From the NCBI GenBank assembly GCA_032622095.1, contig CP136061.1, forward strand, positions 216,842,373-216,906,372: DNA of 64,000 nt, given 5' to 3'. The translations under genes and the position numbers were made by a program. Below, piece after piece: positions 1-12,316 of the stretch (within the stretch, counting starts at the first letter, position 1; every line of letters begins with the position of its first letter). This stretch comes from Siphonodentalium dalli (Eukaryota; Mollusca; Scaphopoda; Gadilida; Siphonodentaliidae). Below the pieces are notes generated by a model. It was not told the DNA's origin. It saw nothing but the letters and a program-made list of their open reading frames with translations, and searched no databases.

Positions 1-1014
1 TGTATTTCGATAGCCTGATTGTTTAAATTGTTCAGTAATTCGGCAACGGCACTGCTTTCGCGATGGCATAATGGCGGTGGGTGTGTTCCGACTAGTCGAC
101 TAGCCGTTTTCGGAATCGACTAATTTAATAATCGCGTCGATTTCGATTAGTCGATTAATCGTTTCAACACTAGTGTTGAATATTAGTGTGCATTGAGCTC
201 TAACATGTAATGTGTTAAAAAGTGACTTGCAGGCTTACAACATGAAGTAGATGACTACAATTAAGAAAATGATTAGCTGATCCTCATGCTCTTCTTACAA
301 TTAGTCATTGTGAACAACTTACACTAATTGTAACTTTATACAATTGAAAGGCACAGGACTAAATTCAGGATCACATATTAGAATGGGGAGGTATCAGTTT
401 TTAGACAACAATAACAGTAGTTAATGTCAGGGGCATTATATATTGTTAGGTAATCCCAGTCATACACTGGTAGTACAATGTCATTTTTATATAAGACTAA
501 ATGAGTTTATATGTATAACAGTTCCCTCTACCTTTCTGGTTATTACTAGACAGAGGAAGGTATCTTTGTCCATGCTTACTATGCGCAGAAAAAAAATAAA
601 AAATAAAAATCATTGTTTGAAAAAAAATTGTCCGAGAACCAAAACACTTTTTGGCCTTACTCAAATATTTTAAAGATACCGAAGTTTAATCAAAACTTGA
701 CAGCAAATATTGGAAAAGGTCAAGGCAATGAAAAATATTCTGAAAATCATATTCAGACTAAAATATTTCTTACTACACGAATAGCGATGTTTGTTGACAA
801 ATCACTGAAACAGTTTAGTTTACACAACAATGGTTTCAACATATGACATTTTGTTATTAGAATTATCAGTAATGGATATTTGAGCGAAGTTTGTCTATTT
901 CTCCATGTTTGTCTTAGTGGTGATTTTTATACAGTCTTTTATATTTTTTGCGCATTTACCCACTCATCGTAATTGGCCACGTCAATAAGCAATATGGAAA
1001 ATAATATGGCAACA
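1..1014. other. AT-rich non-coding sequence
   Basis: I see no supported gene or named repeat here. The next EMC3 exon (human residues starting around VSSASWYF) would be expected at lower coordinates than 1488 on the minus strand. I looked for it in this stretch and did not find it, so it probably lies beyond the left edge. Short open frames around 443-846 lack splice sites, domains or plausible composition. Confidence 0.5.
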
Positions 1015-1255
1015 TGTGGAATCTAACATGCCACAGCATTAAATTTAATGTGGGACATTTTTCCCAATTTTGAAGGCTGTTTACCCACTATGAGTGCCTT
1101 GGGTCCCTTTAATAACAGTCAGAACTCAAATGTGATGACATTCTGGTGTTATTAAAGGGACCCAAGGCACTCATACATGTAGTGGGTAAACAGCCCTCAA
1201 AATTGGGAAAAATGTCCCACGGTAAATTTAATTCTGTGTCATGTTAGATTCCACA
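1015..1255. mobile_element. Palindromic MITE, 241 bp
   Basis: The two ends are inverted copies: TGTGGAATCTAACATG on the left and its complement on the right, and matching arms of about 100 bp continue inward to around 1117 and 1152. The arms share GGGACATTTTTCCCAATTTT and a segment ending CTTTAATAACA. The central loop is only about 35 bp. No coding capacity is present. This is a foldback or MITE-type non-autonomous DNA transposon whose superfamily is unclear. It sits downstream (in gene orientation) of the fifth recognised EMC3 exon. Confidence 0.8.
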
Positions 1256-1487
1256 ACCAATGAATATGAATCCTTCTGCTCTAGTATTATTTGTTTTTCT
1301 GCTGTCATCTGCTTATATATCATGAACACCCTCCAAATGAATAATATACCATTCCAATATATACTTTTATAATGGAATGGGAGAATCTATTCAGTATAGA
1401 AAGGATTAATTCATCCAGCTGCTAAATACATTGGATTACCGCATTATTGTCACTGTAAATGAGAGTTCATGAAAATATAGATCTTAC

Positions 1488-1569
1488 CAAGATGCATCCA
1501 GAGATGACAGCTCTACCCCTCTCTGTAGCATAGGTTTAAACCTCAGTGTTAAAGGGAATGGTACTTTAG
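1488..1569 (-). CDS. EMC3: EMC3 coding exon 5 (in order from the start codon)
   Basis: This is an internal exon of ER membrane protein complex subunit 3, the Oxa1-superfamily core of the EMC insertase that places tail-anchored and multi-pass proteins into the ER membrane. The translation [15 protein letters not shown], then [11 protein letters not shown], matches human EMC3 almost residue for residue. On the minus strand the exon follows a TTTCAG acceptor and ends at a GTAAGA donor. It begins with two bases completing the previous Thr codon and ends with TG, the first two bases of the next Trp codon (human LDASW), so phases agree on both sides. The 82-bp length equals 2 + 26 codons + 2. The remaining roughly 100 C-terminal residues were not found and should lie left of the window. 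Confidence 0.93.
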
Positions 1570-2064
1570 CTGAAAGTAAAGTAAAATGTAATGACAACAG
1601 GTACATGAATACAGCGAAAATGTTAAGTTTTTCGATTATAACATATTTAATTAATTATATACTCAAATAGGAAAGCCACCTATTGATATCTGATATAGAA
1701 TTTACCGCATGTAAATTTGATCATGACTGACTTAATGAGCCTAAAGAGGATATTCTGTTAAAGTCAGTTGCAGCACAGACAGCCCCTTAAGAATACAACA
1801 CTAATCTTTTTAGGCTGACATCTATGGACCTGATTCCAATTTGGTTTCTACATTATGGGAATCCCCTTCTAATGATTGGTTATGTAATGGAATATGCTTC
1901 AATTCAGTGGTCAATGAATATAAAATATTCATCAATTTCCAAGTTGTAACTTAACAAGGTATAAACACTGCTCTATAATAATTTACATTTGAATTTTGGG
2001 AGCATGGTTAACAATGTAATTACCTTTTCCCATGCTCACTTGCTTGCACTAGGAATTAATAATA

Positions 2065-2455
2065 AGAACAAGAGCATCCATCATCAGTCGCGGAAAAATA
2101 CGCCCATGGTAATTTCAAACTCTGGTGAAAATTTTGGTGAGAGGAACCCAGATTCGATCTTGACCTATATGTTGCGCCAGAAAACTAACTTAGCAAATTT
2201 TATTCCATTCGGTTCACATACAAAAGTTACTATCCTGAAACGAATATTGCGTACAAATTCCAACAAAAGGGCAGTAACTGGTGAAAGTTGGTGACGGAAC
2301 CCAAATTCGAACTTGGCCTGTATTTTGTGCTAGTAAACCCACATACAAAATTTCATTCCATTCAGTTCAAACTTACTAAATTTATCATCTGGAAATGAAA
2401 AAAGCGAATGGATGGACAGACGGATGGATGGATGGACCAATAACATAATATGTCC
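2065..2455. repeat. Dispersed repeat with GGAC/GGAT tail
   Basis: The copy opens with an AAGAGCATCCATC-like start and a TACGCCC word. It carries the recurrent phrases ACCCAAATTCGAACTTG and AAACCCACATACAAAATTTC, then ends in GGATGGAC tetranucleotides followed by ACCAATAACATAATA. A longer relative with the same phrases in the same order lies at 4818-5448. The open frame at 1989-2294 lies within it and is not considered a gene. Confidence 0.65.
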
Positions 2456-2968
2456 CGTTTTTCAAAATGTATAAAAATAGCCAACATATGCAAAGTCGAC
2501 TGGGATATAAAATTTTACTAAGTCATAATAAAAGAGCCATTATAAAGTTTAAACAAAGCGACATATGTATAGTTGACTGGGATATAACATTTTAACAACA
2601 ATATTTGTCTCTTCGCATTTGGTTATTCCATTATTACTACTAAATACAACAATTTATACAATTCTACTTCTTTTATTGTCAGTTCAGATATTCACTCCAT
2701 ATTTGTCAAAATATTTATCTATGATGCTCACCATAGAAGACTGACTCAACAAAAATGACATTTGACATTGGACAGAGAGTAATGTAAACAGATTAATGAG
2801 GAAGAAAATAAACCTCGGAATCGGTCCAATGCAATTAAATAAGTCTCAAATTTCTTTGAATGTTCAAGAAATGTTTCACAAAAGAATACTTTGGTGATCT
2901 CCGCTACAACAAGATATAAAACCGCCTGTCTGAACTTGTTTCAAAATGCTTAAAGTGTATACACTTAC

Positions 2969-3073
2969 TAGTCAGGAAACCAGAGAAAGCCCAGTTAATC
3001 CAGCCTCCTATTATGATCATTGGAAGTACATTTGTCACATTTCCTTTAAGCATGTCGGTCATCATTGTTGGAT
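2969..3073 (-). CDS. EMC3: EMC3 coding exon 4
   Basis: The translation runs [15 protein letters not shown] then [19 protein letters not shown], which is the most conserved part of EMC3. It covers the cytosolic segment and the second membrane helix of the insertase fold. The acceptor on the minus strand is TTTCAG and the donor is GTAAGT. The exon starts with AT, completing an Asp codon begun by the final G of exon 3, and ends with one A that is joined to CT of exon 5 to give Thr. Its length of 105 bp equals 2 + 34 codons + 1, so phases are consistent with both neighbours. The residues GGWIN match the human protein, and only conservative changes are seen nearby. Confidence 0.95.
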
Positions 3074-3309
3074 CTGAAATAGTTTATAATAATATAATAA
3101 AATGAGATGAGCAGTATATTTCTGAAATGTTAGAATAACATGCTAGAAATACATGCATGTCAGCATAATGTACTCATATTAGGGGTGTAACGATACATTT
3201 TCTCAAGATAAGATATGTATCACGATTCAGTGCCCATGATTCAGTACGTATCGTCATACGGTGACCGTAATAGAGATGTACTCACATTCATTTTTACGGC
3301 AGACATTGT

Positions 3310-3437
3310 TTAACCCTTTCATGTCTGGAGCCGTGCTGGTGCAGCATTAAAGATCCTGTGCCAGTGCATTCTATTATATATGCGAGTCTCCCATAGCGAG
3401 AATGCCTGGCTTACAAGGTCACTTCGCAGGTCATTTT
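3310..3437 (+). mobile_element. TTAA-ended MITE fragment (CCCTTTCATG family)
   Basis: A TTAA is followed by CCCTTTCATGTCTGGAG, the terminus shared with copies at 41997, 49505, 50279 and others. The inner sequence carries GTGCCAGTGCATTCT and GCGAGTCTCCCATAG, both found in the full copies. The right end is missing or degenerate. TTAA target sites next to CCC-type termini point to the piggyBac superfamily. Confidence 0.6.
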
Positions 3438-3984
3438 AATGTGTCAAAGGTGAAAGCTTGGAGTGTGCACTTCATTTAAATAAGTGGAAAGATACAAATT
3501 ATGCCAATTTAACTTAGCGTAAGTGCAGTTCATCAAGATACACAGAGTTACAGAAACATACTGATTTGACACTTAAATTACATAAACCAAATTTAATAAA
3601 CATATGAGAATAAAGAACAGGAGATGGATTGTATAGTGTATCGAATGTGTGACGAAATGGATTGTGAGACAAAGCATGAAGAAAGATTCTTGGATGAATT
3701 GTTACAGGCCTAACTCATATGAGATGAATGCAATTTCAGGATGCATTTGGTATATCGGCTCACAGTGGATGTGAGTTCAATTTATCAAATTATTAAAAAA
3801 AGTTCTGTTTGAATGGACACATAATAATCGAGCACATTTGGTAACATTATTGAGTGCAGAAAAGCATCAGTAAGCACACTATTTGTGGCAATGTAATTTC
3901 AGACATCTTCTCTCTTAATAGTGGCAAATTGATGTTCAGAAATATTTTAACGATCATTCAGTTTTGAATTTAGAGAGTGGTGAC

Positions 3985-4078
3985 CTGTCATAGGATTCTT
4001 GGCAACTGGATCTCTCTTCTCTGTCTTGTAATAGCCCTTTTCGTCATCATTGAAGAAGCTCTTCCTCATCTGAAATGA
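3985..4078 (-). CDS. EMC3: EMC3 coding exon 3, with tandem acceptors
   Basis: The translation SFQMRKSFFNDDEKGYYK then TEKRDPVAKNPMT aligns with human EMC3 (SFLTRKYYFN.., ending PMTD). The donor is CAG followed by gtcacc. Two AG acceptors lie nine bases apart on the minus strand: the upstream one gives the SFQ residues that align with human SFL, and the downstream one would start the exon at MRK in the same frame. I chose the upstream one because it preserves the family length. The exon is 94 bp, or 31 codons + 1, and the trailing G begins an Asp codon. The segment is hydrophilic and cytosolic, linking the first membrane helix to the conserved core. Confidence 0.93.
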
Positions 4079-4817
4079 CTGAAATTTAAAAGATAAACTG
4101 AGATATTATAGTCAAATGATAAATAGGAATGTATTATTTCTGGTGAATAAGTACAGTGTACAGCAATATCACGAAATACCAAAAGCCATTTTGTAGTCAG
4201 TAAACTATATGCCATATTTTATGATAACGCAACAAAGAATGATAATAAACGAGGAGTCATTCACAGTCCCATATCATATTTTAAGTGCAGTAATTTCAGC
4301 ATTTGGAGTCTTTTCCAAGCGATTGCAGTCTGTTATAATGTAAGGTGAGTGATAGTTGAGGAATTTTCTGCCTCAAATTAATACAAACCTCATATAGTTT
4401 CAGGGCTGTTCAGACTATAGGTTAAACAAACAAGGTAAGGCTAATTGTTGAACCTATTTGCTGAATATCCCTACAAATAATGGAATGGGAGTCAACTATC
4501 ATCAGCAGGTATTCAGTCATCAAGGATTAATAGCGATGGAGTTGACATGACATCTGACATAAGGCCTAAAAAAAATGATCAGTGTTTCTGCTAGGATAGG
4601 GTAGGTACATGTAGGTAGGGATTTTATTTTTTATTTTTTTTTTCCCTGTCCAATTTCCACAAAGCTGTAGGGCAGATATAACATCCCATCCTAACTTATT
4701 CTATTCCTGATTTCGTTGATATATTAATTTCTTTTTCTTTTTTATCTTTTTTTTAATTCTTTATTGACATTATACACATGGACATATTCATATATTTAAA
4801 ATACAGCATAATGACAA

Positions 4818-5448
4818 TAACAACAAGAGCTACGCTGGGCGTGCAAAATACGCCCTCTCTGGGGAAAATTGGCGGATGGAACCCAAATTCGAACTTGAGC
4901 TGTCTTTTCTCCTAATAAACCCACATACCAAATTTGATTGAAATCGGTTCACTCTAACTAAAGTTATCATCCGGACAACAAATTTCAAATTACGTCAAAT
5001 TACGTAAAAAAAGGGGCCATAACTCTCGCAAAAATTATCGGAATAAAACGAAATTCGGACTTGAGCTGTATTTTGATATATGTAATCCACAAAATACGGG
5101 TTTTGCGTATAAACATTCCAAAATCAAGTTATCATCCGGAAACCAAAAAAGGGGCATAACTCTGCCAAATTTGGATTCATTCCGATAAACTATACTAAAG
5201 TTATCATCCGGACAACAAATTTCAAGGATTTTCTAAGTCAAAAAACGTCAAATAAGCGGCATAACTCCCGTGAAAATTGGCGGGCGGAACCCAAATTCGA
5301 ACTTGAACTTACTTTTCGGCTATAAATAAACCCACATACCAAATTTTATTAAATTTGGTTCACTCGAACTAAAGTTATCATCCGGAAACCAGGTTAACGG
5401 ACGCCCGGACGGACGGACAGACCAATACTATAATACGGGCGTATAAAA
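4818..5448. repeat. Dispersed repeat, longer copy of the 2065 family
   Basis: This contains several serial versions of the same sentence: ACCCAAATTCGAACTTGA, then AAACCCACATACCAAATTT, then AAAGTTATCATCCGG, interspersed with GGGGCATAACTCTGCC-like words. It ends in GGACGGACGGACAGACC and ATACGGGCGTAT, while the start has GCGTGCAAAATACGCCC, giving short inverted TACGCC termini. No coding capacity was seen. The arrangement suggests a non-autonomous element with internal subrepeats. Confidence 0.65.
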
Positions 5449-6610
5449 ATAATGTCCTGGTATTTTTGGGAGGGGGGACTTTCGCTCGCAACTCACACAC
5501 GCCTTACACACATTCAAAATCGAAGACACCTCATGTGTGTTTTTCTATTACACAGACTATGTTTATGACTGGAATGTGTCACCATAAATCTATTAGTATG
5601 CTTTTAAATATAAATGTAATTTATAGTCTCTGATATGACAAATGAATGTGTCAATGACACTGTAGCTCAACTTTGTAAAGAAGGTAATTTTTTTGTGATG
5701 AGCAATGAATTGAGAGATTAAAAAGGAGTGTAAAAATGCGCAGTAAAGAATTTAGTCACACACAGAGTAAAATCCAAGATGGCTGCTGGCGGCCATGTTT
5801 TTTGGCCGAATGGCCCCAAATTGACTCGTTCCCATCTACATGTTATTGTTAACATCGATGACAAATTTCATGATGATCAGACCAAAGGTACGACCTGTAG
5901 CCCATGGTAAAGGATTTAGTCATACAAAGAGTAAAATTCAAGATGGCTGCTGGCGGCCATGTTTTTGGGCCGAATGACCCCAAAATGACTCGTTCCCATC
6001 TACATGTCAATATTAACATCCATGACAAATTTTTTGATGATCAGATAAACAGTACGACCTGTAGCCCATGCTAAAGGATTTAGTCATACAAAGAGTAAAA
6101 TTCAAGATGGCTGCTGGCGGCCATGTTTTTGGGCCGAATGACCCCAAAATGACTCGTTCCCATCTACATGTCAATATTAACATCCATGACAAATTTCATG
6201 ATGATCAGATAAACAGTACGACCTGTGGCCCGTGCTAATGGATTGAATTTTGAAATCAAAGATGGCCACTGGCGGCCATGTTTTTTGTCCGAATGACCCC
6301 AAAATGACTCGTTCCCATCTACATTCCAATTTCAAAAGCCATGACAAATTTTATGATGATCAGACTAAAGGTACGACCTGTAGCCTTTGCTAAAGGATTT
6401 AGTCATACAAAGAGTAAAATCCAAGACGGCTGCTGGCGGCCATGTTTTTTGGCCGAATGACCCCAAAATGACTCGTTCCAATCTACATGTCATTGTTAAC
6501 ATCCATGACAAATTTTATGATGATCAGACAAACAATGCGACCTGTGGCCCGTGCTAATGGATTGAATTTAGAAAACAAAGATGGCCACTGGCGGCCATGT
6601 TTTTTGTCCG

Positions 6611-9600
6611 AATGACCCCAAAATGACTCGTTCCCATCTACATTCCAATTTCAACAGCAATGACAAATTTCATGATGATCAGACTAAATGTACGACCTGT
6701 AGCCCGTGCTAAAGGATTTAGTCATACAAAGAGTCAAATCCAAGATGGCTGCTGGCGGCCATGTTTTTTGCCCGAATAACCCAAAAATGACTCGTTCCCA
6801 TCTACATGTCATGTTAACATTCATGACAAATTTTATGATGATCTGACCAAAGGTACGTCCTGTAGCCCGTGCTAAAGGATTTAGTCATGCAAAGAGTAAA
6901 ATCCAAGATGGCTGCTGGCGGCCATGTTTTTTGGCCGAATGACCCCAAAATTACTCGTTCTTATCTACATTCCAATTTCTACAGCCATGACAAATTTTAT
7001 GATGATCAGACTAAAGGTACGACCTGTAGCCCATGCTAAAGGATTTAGTCTTACAAAGAGTAAAATCCAAGATGGCTGCTGGTGGCCATGTTTTTTTGGC
7101 CGAATGACCCCAAAATGACTTGTTCCCATCTACATGTCCATGATTAACATTCATGACAATTTTTATGATGATCAGACTAAAGGTACGACCTGTAGCCCGT
7201 GCTAAAGGATTTAGTTATACAAAGATTAAAATCCAAGATGGCTGCTGGTGGCCATGTTTTTCGGCCGAATGACCCCAAAATGACTCGTTCCGATCTACAT
7301 GTCATTGTTAACATCCATGACAAATTTTATGATGATCAGACTAAAGGTACGACCTGTAGCCCGTGCTAAAGAATTTAGTCATACAAAGAGTAAAATCCAA
7401 GATGGCTGCTGGCGGCCATGTTTTTTGGCCGATTGACCCCAAAATTACTCGTTCCCATCTACATGTCAATATTAACATCCATGACAAATTTCATGATGAT
7501 CAGGCGAAGAGTACAACCTGTGGCCCGTGCTAATGGATTAAATTTTGAAATCAAAGATGGCCACTGGCAGCCATGTTTTTTGTTCAATGACCCCAAAATG
7601 ACTCGTTCCCATCTACATTCCAATTTCTAAAGCCATGACAAATTTCATGATGATCAGACTAAAGGTACGACCTGTAGCCCGTGCTAAATATTTAGTCATA
7701 CAAAGAGTAAAATCCAAGATGGCAGCTGGCGGTCATGTTTTTTGGCCGAATGACCCAATGAAAGTGTCAATGACACTGTAGCTCAACTTGGAAAGGGAAT
7801 AATTTAATGTATTACAGTCAATGGAGCGATTAGGAATGTGGGAAGTTGAATGTCTATTACTAGTTTATGGACATGAAGAGAAAAGTAAAATCCAAGATGG
7901 CTGCTGGCGGCCATGTTTTCGGGCCGAATGACCCCAAAAAGAATCGTTCCCATCTACATGTCATCGTTAACAGCCATGACAAATTTTATGATGATCAGAC
8001 TAAAGGTACGACCTGTAGCATGTGCTAAAGGATTTAGTCATACAAAGAGTAAAATCAAAGATGCCTGCTGGCGGCCATGTTTTTTGACCGAATGACCCCA
8101 AAATGACTCGTTCCCATCTACATGGCATTATTAACATTCATGACAAATTTTATGATGATCAGACTAAAGGTACGACCTGTAGCCCGTGCTAAAGGATTTA
8201 GTCAAACAAAGAGTAAAAATCAAAGATGGCTGCTGGCGGCCATGTTTTTGGGCCAAATGACCCCAAAATTACTCGTTCCCATCTACATATCAATATTAAC
8301 ATCCATGACAAATTTGATGATGATCAGACTAAAGTTACGACCTGTAGCCTGTGCTAAAGAATTAGTCATACAAAGAGTAAAATTCAAGATGGCTGCTGGC
8401 CGCCATGTTTTTTGGCCCGAATGACCCCAAAATTACTCGTTCCCATCTACATGTCAATATTAACATCCATGACAAATTTCATGATGATCAGACGAACAGT
8501 ACGACCTGTGGCCCGTGCTAATGGATTGAATTTTGAAATCCAAGATGGCCACTGGCAGCCATGTTTTTTGTCCGAATGACCCCAAAATGACTCGTTCCCA
8601 TCTACATTCCAATTTCAACAGCAATGACAAATTTCATGATGATCAGACTAAAGGTACGACCTGTAGCCCGTGCTAAAGGATTTAGTCATACAAAGAGTCA
8701 AATCCAAGATGGCTGCTGGCGGCCATGTTTTTTGCCCGAATAACCCCAAAAATGACTCGTTCCCATCTACATGTCATTGTTAACATTCATGACAAATTTT
8801 ATGATGATCTGACCAAAGGTACGTCCTGTAGCCCGTGCTAAAGGATTTAGTCATGCAAAGAGTAAAATCCAAGATGGCTGCTGGCGGCCATGTTTTTTGG
8901 CCGAATGACCCCAAAATTACTCGTTCCCATCTACATTCCAATTTCTACAGCCACGACAATTTTATGATGATCAGACTAAAGGTACGACCTGTAGCCCATG
9001 CTAAAGGATTTAGTCTTACAAAGAGTAAAATCCAAGATGGCTGCTGGTGGCCATGTTTTTTGGCCGAATGACCCCAAAATGACTTGTTCCCATCTACATG
9101 TCATGATTAACATTCATGACAATTTTTATGATGATCAGACTAAAGGTACGACCTGTAGCCCGTGCTAAAGGATTTAGTTATACAAAGAGTAAAATCCAAG
9201 ATGGCTGCTGGTGGCCATGTTTTTCGGCCGAATGACCCCAAAAATGACTCGTTCCGATCTACATGTCATTGTTAACATCCATGACAAATTTTATGATGAT
9301 CAGACTAAAGGTACGACCTGTAGCCCGTGCTAAAGAATTTAGTCATACAAAGAGTAAAATCCAAGATGGCTGCTGGCGGCCATGTTTTTTGGCCGATTGA
9401 CCCCAAAATTACTCGTTCCCATCTACATGTCAATATTAACATCCATGACAAATTTCATGATGATCAGCGAAGAGTACAACCTGTGGCCCGTGCTAATGGA
9501 TTAAATTTTGAAATCAAAGATGGCCCACTGGCAGCCATGTTTTTTGTTCAATGACCCCAAAATGACTCGTTCCCATCTACATTCCAATTTCTAAAGCCAT

Positions 9601-10577
9601 GACAAATTTCATGATGATCAGACTAAAGGTACGACCTGTAGCCCGTGCTAAATATTTAGTCATACAAAGAGTAAAATCCAAGATGGCAGCTGGCGGGTCA
9701 TGTTTTTTGGCCGAATGACCCAATGAAAGTGTCAATGACACTGTAGCTCAACTTGGAAAGGGAATAATTTAATGTATTACAGTCAATGGAGCGATTAGGA
9801 ATGTGGGAAGTTGAATGTCTATTACTAGTTTATGGACATGAAGAGAAAAGTAAAATCCAAGATGGCTGCTGGCGGCCATGTTTTCGGCCGAATGACCCCA
9901 AAAAGAATCGTTCCCATCTACATGTCATCGTTAACAGCCATGACAAATTTTATGATGATCAGACTAAAGGTACGACCTGTAGCATGTGCTAAAGGATTTA
10001 GTCATACAAAGAGTAAAATCAAAGATGCCTGCTGGCGGCCATGTTTTTTGACCGAATGACCCCAAAATGACTCGTTCCCATCTACATGGCATTATTAACA
10101 TTCATGACAAATTTTATGATGATCAGACTAAAGGTACGACCTGTAGCCCGTGCTAAAGGATTTAGTCAAACAAAGAGTTAAAATCAAAGATGGCTGCTGG
10201 CGGGCCATGTTTTTGGGCCAAATGACCCCAAAATTACTCGTTCCCATCTACATATCAATATTAACATCCATGACAAATTTGATGATGATCAGACTAAAGT
10301 TACGACCTGTAGCCTGTGCTAAAGAATTAGTCATACAAAGAGTAAAATCCAAGATGGCTGCTGGCCGCCATGTTTTTTTGGCCGAATGACCCCAAAATTA
10401 CTCGTTCCCATCTACATGTCAATATTAACATCCATGACAAATTTCATGATGATCAGACCGAACAGTACGACCTGTGGCCCGTGCTAATGGATTGAATTTT
10501 GAAATCCAAGATGGCCACTGGCAGCCATGTTTTTTGTCCGAATGACCCCAAAATGACTCGTTCCCATCTACATTCCA
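6611..10577. repeat. Segmental tandem duplication, unit ~1,966 bp
   Basis: Within the array, a block of about 1,966 bp occurs twice in direct orientation with near identity. Marker pairs include the unusual GGTACGTCC at 6851 and 8818, and the array interruption TGACCCAATGAAAGTGTCAA at 7751 and 9716. Copies diverge from array background before about 6611 and after about 10577. Many differences are single extra bases in short G or C runs in the second copy, for example GGCGGGTCATG against GGCGGTCATG. Confidence 0.8.
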
Positions 10578-11824
10578 ATTTCAACAGCCACGACAAATTT
10601 TATGATGATCGGACTAAAGGTACGACCTGTAGCCCGTGCTAAAGGATTTAGTCATACAAAGAGTGAAATCAAAGATGCCTGCTGGCGGCCATGTTTTTTG
10701 GCCGAAATGACCCCAAAATGACTCGTTCCCATCTACATGTCATTATTAACATTCTTGACAAATTTTATGATGATCAGACTAAAGTACGACCTGTAGCCCG
10801 TGCTAAATAATTTAGTCATACAAAGAGTAAAATCCAAGATGGCTGCTGGCGGCCAAGTTTTTGGGCCAAATGACACCAAAATTAATCGTTCCCATCTACA
10901 TGTCAATCTTAACATCCATGACAAATTTCATGACGATCAGACAAATAGTACGCCCTGTAGCCCGTGCTAATGGATTGAATTTTGAAATGCAAGATGGCCA
11001 CTGGCGGCCATGTTTTTTTACCGAATGACCCCAAAATTAATCATTCTGGTCTAAATGTTGATGTCAACAGCTATGACAAATTTCATAATGATCCGACCAA
11101 AGGTACGACCTGTAGACTGCATTGTTGACGCCTTACGTACACACGCACACACGGACGACAAAGCCATGGCAATAGCTCAAACTTTACAAAGTAAAGTTGA
11201 GCTAAAAATGACTCGTTCCCATCTACATGTAATTGTTAACATCCACGACAAATTTTATGATGATCCGACCAAAGGTACGATCTGTAGCCTGTGTCAAAAG
11301 ATTTAGTCATGCAAAGAGTAAAATCTAAGATGGCTGCCGGCGGCCATGTTTTTTTGGCCGAATAACCCCAAAATTACTCGTTCCCATCTACATGTCAATA
11401 TTAACATCCATGACAAATTTTGAACGAAAAGTACGGCCTGTAGCCCGTGCTAATGGATTGCATTTTGAAATCCAAGATGGCCGCTGGCGGCCATGTTTTT
11501 TTTTCCGAATGACCCCAAAAATGACTCGTTCCCATCTACATGTCAATGTCAACATCCATAATATCCATAATAATCGGACCAAAGGTACGAACTGTAGCCC
11601 GTGCTAAAGGAAATTGTTGACAAATCACACACACACACATACACACGCACGACGGATACCAAGCCATGGCAATAGCTCAAACTTTACAAAGTAAAGTTGA
11701 GCTAAAAATGAGCAGTAAAGAATTTAGTCACACACAGAGTAAAATCCAAGATGGCTGCTGGCGGCCATGTTTTTTGGCCGAATGACCCCAAAATGACTCG
11801 TTCCCATCTACATGTTATTGTTAA

Positions 11825-12316
11825 AGGTGCGGTTGGCCTTGGCGGTGGGTATCCTGTGAAAATATTTCCACCCGTCAAAAACCGCCACAAACAGAAAGAA
11901 CATCAAAATGTAGAGACTGTGTCCGTATACAAATAAGAAATATCGCATAAACAGTATGTTATTGTCAAATGTTTGACCATTGTTATGTAAACAAAAGCAT
12001 AAAAAGTTACTTTTCTGGTGTTTGTTTATATTATGATGGTAAACATAAAGAGCGTTCTTTGTTGGTGAATTCCTGATATGGAACTAATAAAGAGCGTTTA
12101 TGCTATTTGTGTGTGATTTGCCAGTATCATTGTGCTGTCTTCTGTAACACAATCAGGCTCTCGTTTATGTAAAATATTGTAGGTCTTTATGATAACATGC
12201 TGTTTACGTGATGTCATGGTATATATGAACGAAACTGTATGCGTTTTAATGGTTTTTCTGTTTACGGTGATTAGAACAAATATGAATATTTTCGACAACT
12301 AAGGCCTCACGTGCCT
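11825..12316. mobile_element. 492-bp TTAA-flanked transposon in a satellite monomer
   Basis: The insert is bounded by TTAA at 11821-11824 and 12317-12320. Deleting it and one TTAA restores a normal monomer (TTATTG TTAA CATCCATGAC). The termini are inverted: AGGTGCGGTTGGCCTT on the left, and the complement of AGGCACGTGAGGCCTT on the right. The interior is AT-rich and unrelated to the satellite, with no credible coding sequence. The TTAA target and absence of extra duplication fit a piggyBac-type non-autonomous element. Confidence 0.85.

Noticed and set aside
2285-5300. tRNA-like T-loop words (GAACCCAAATTCGAACTT)
   Set aside because: No cloverleaf, anticodon arm or internal promoter boxes at the right spacing; they belong to dispersed repeats.
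6924-10389. Many plus-strand frames of 60-100 residues with repeated MTNFMMIR-like text
   Set aside because: These are translations of the satellite monomer; frames shift between monomers and there is no selection for a single frame.
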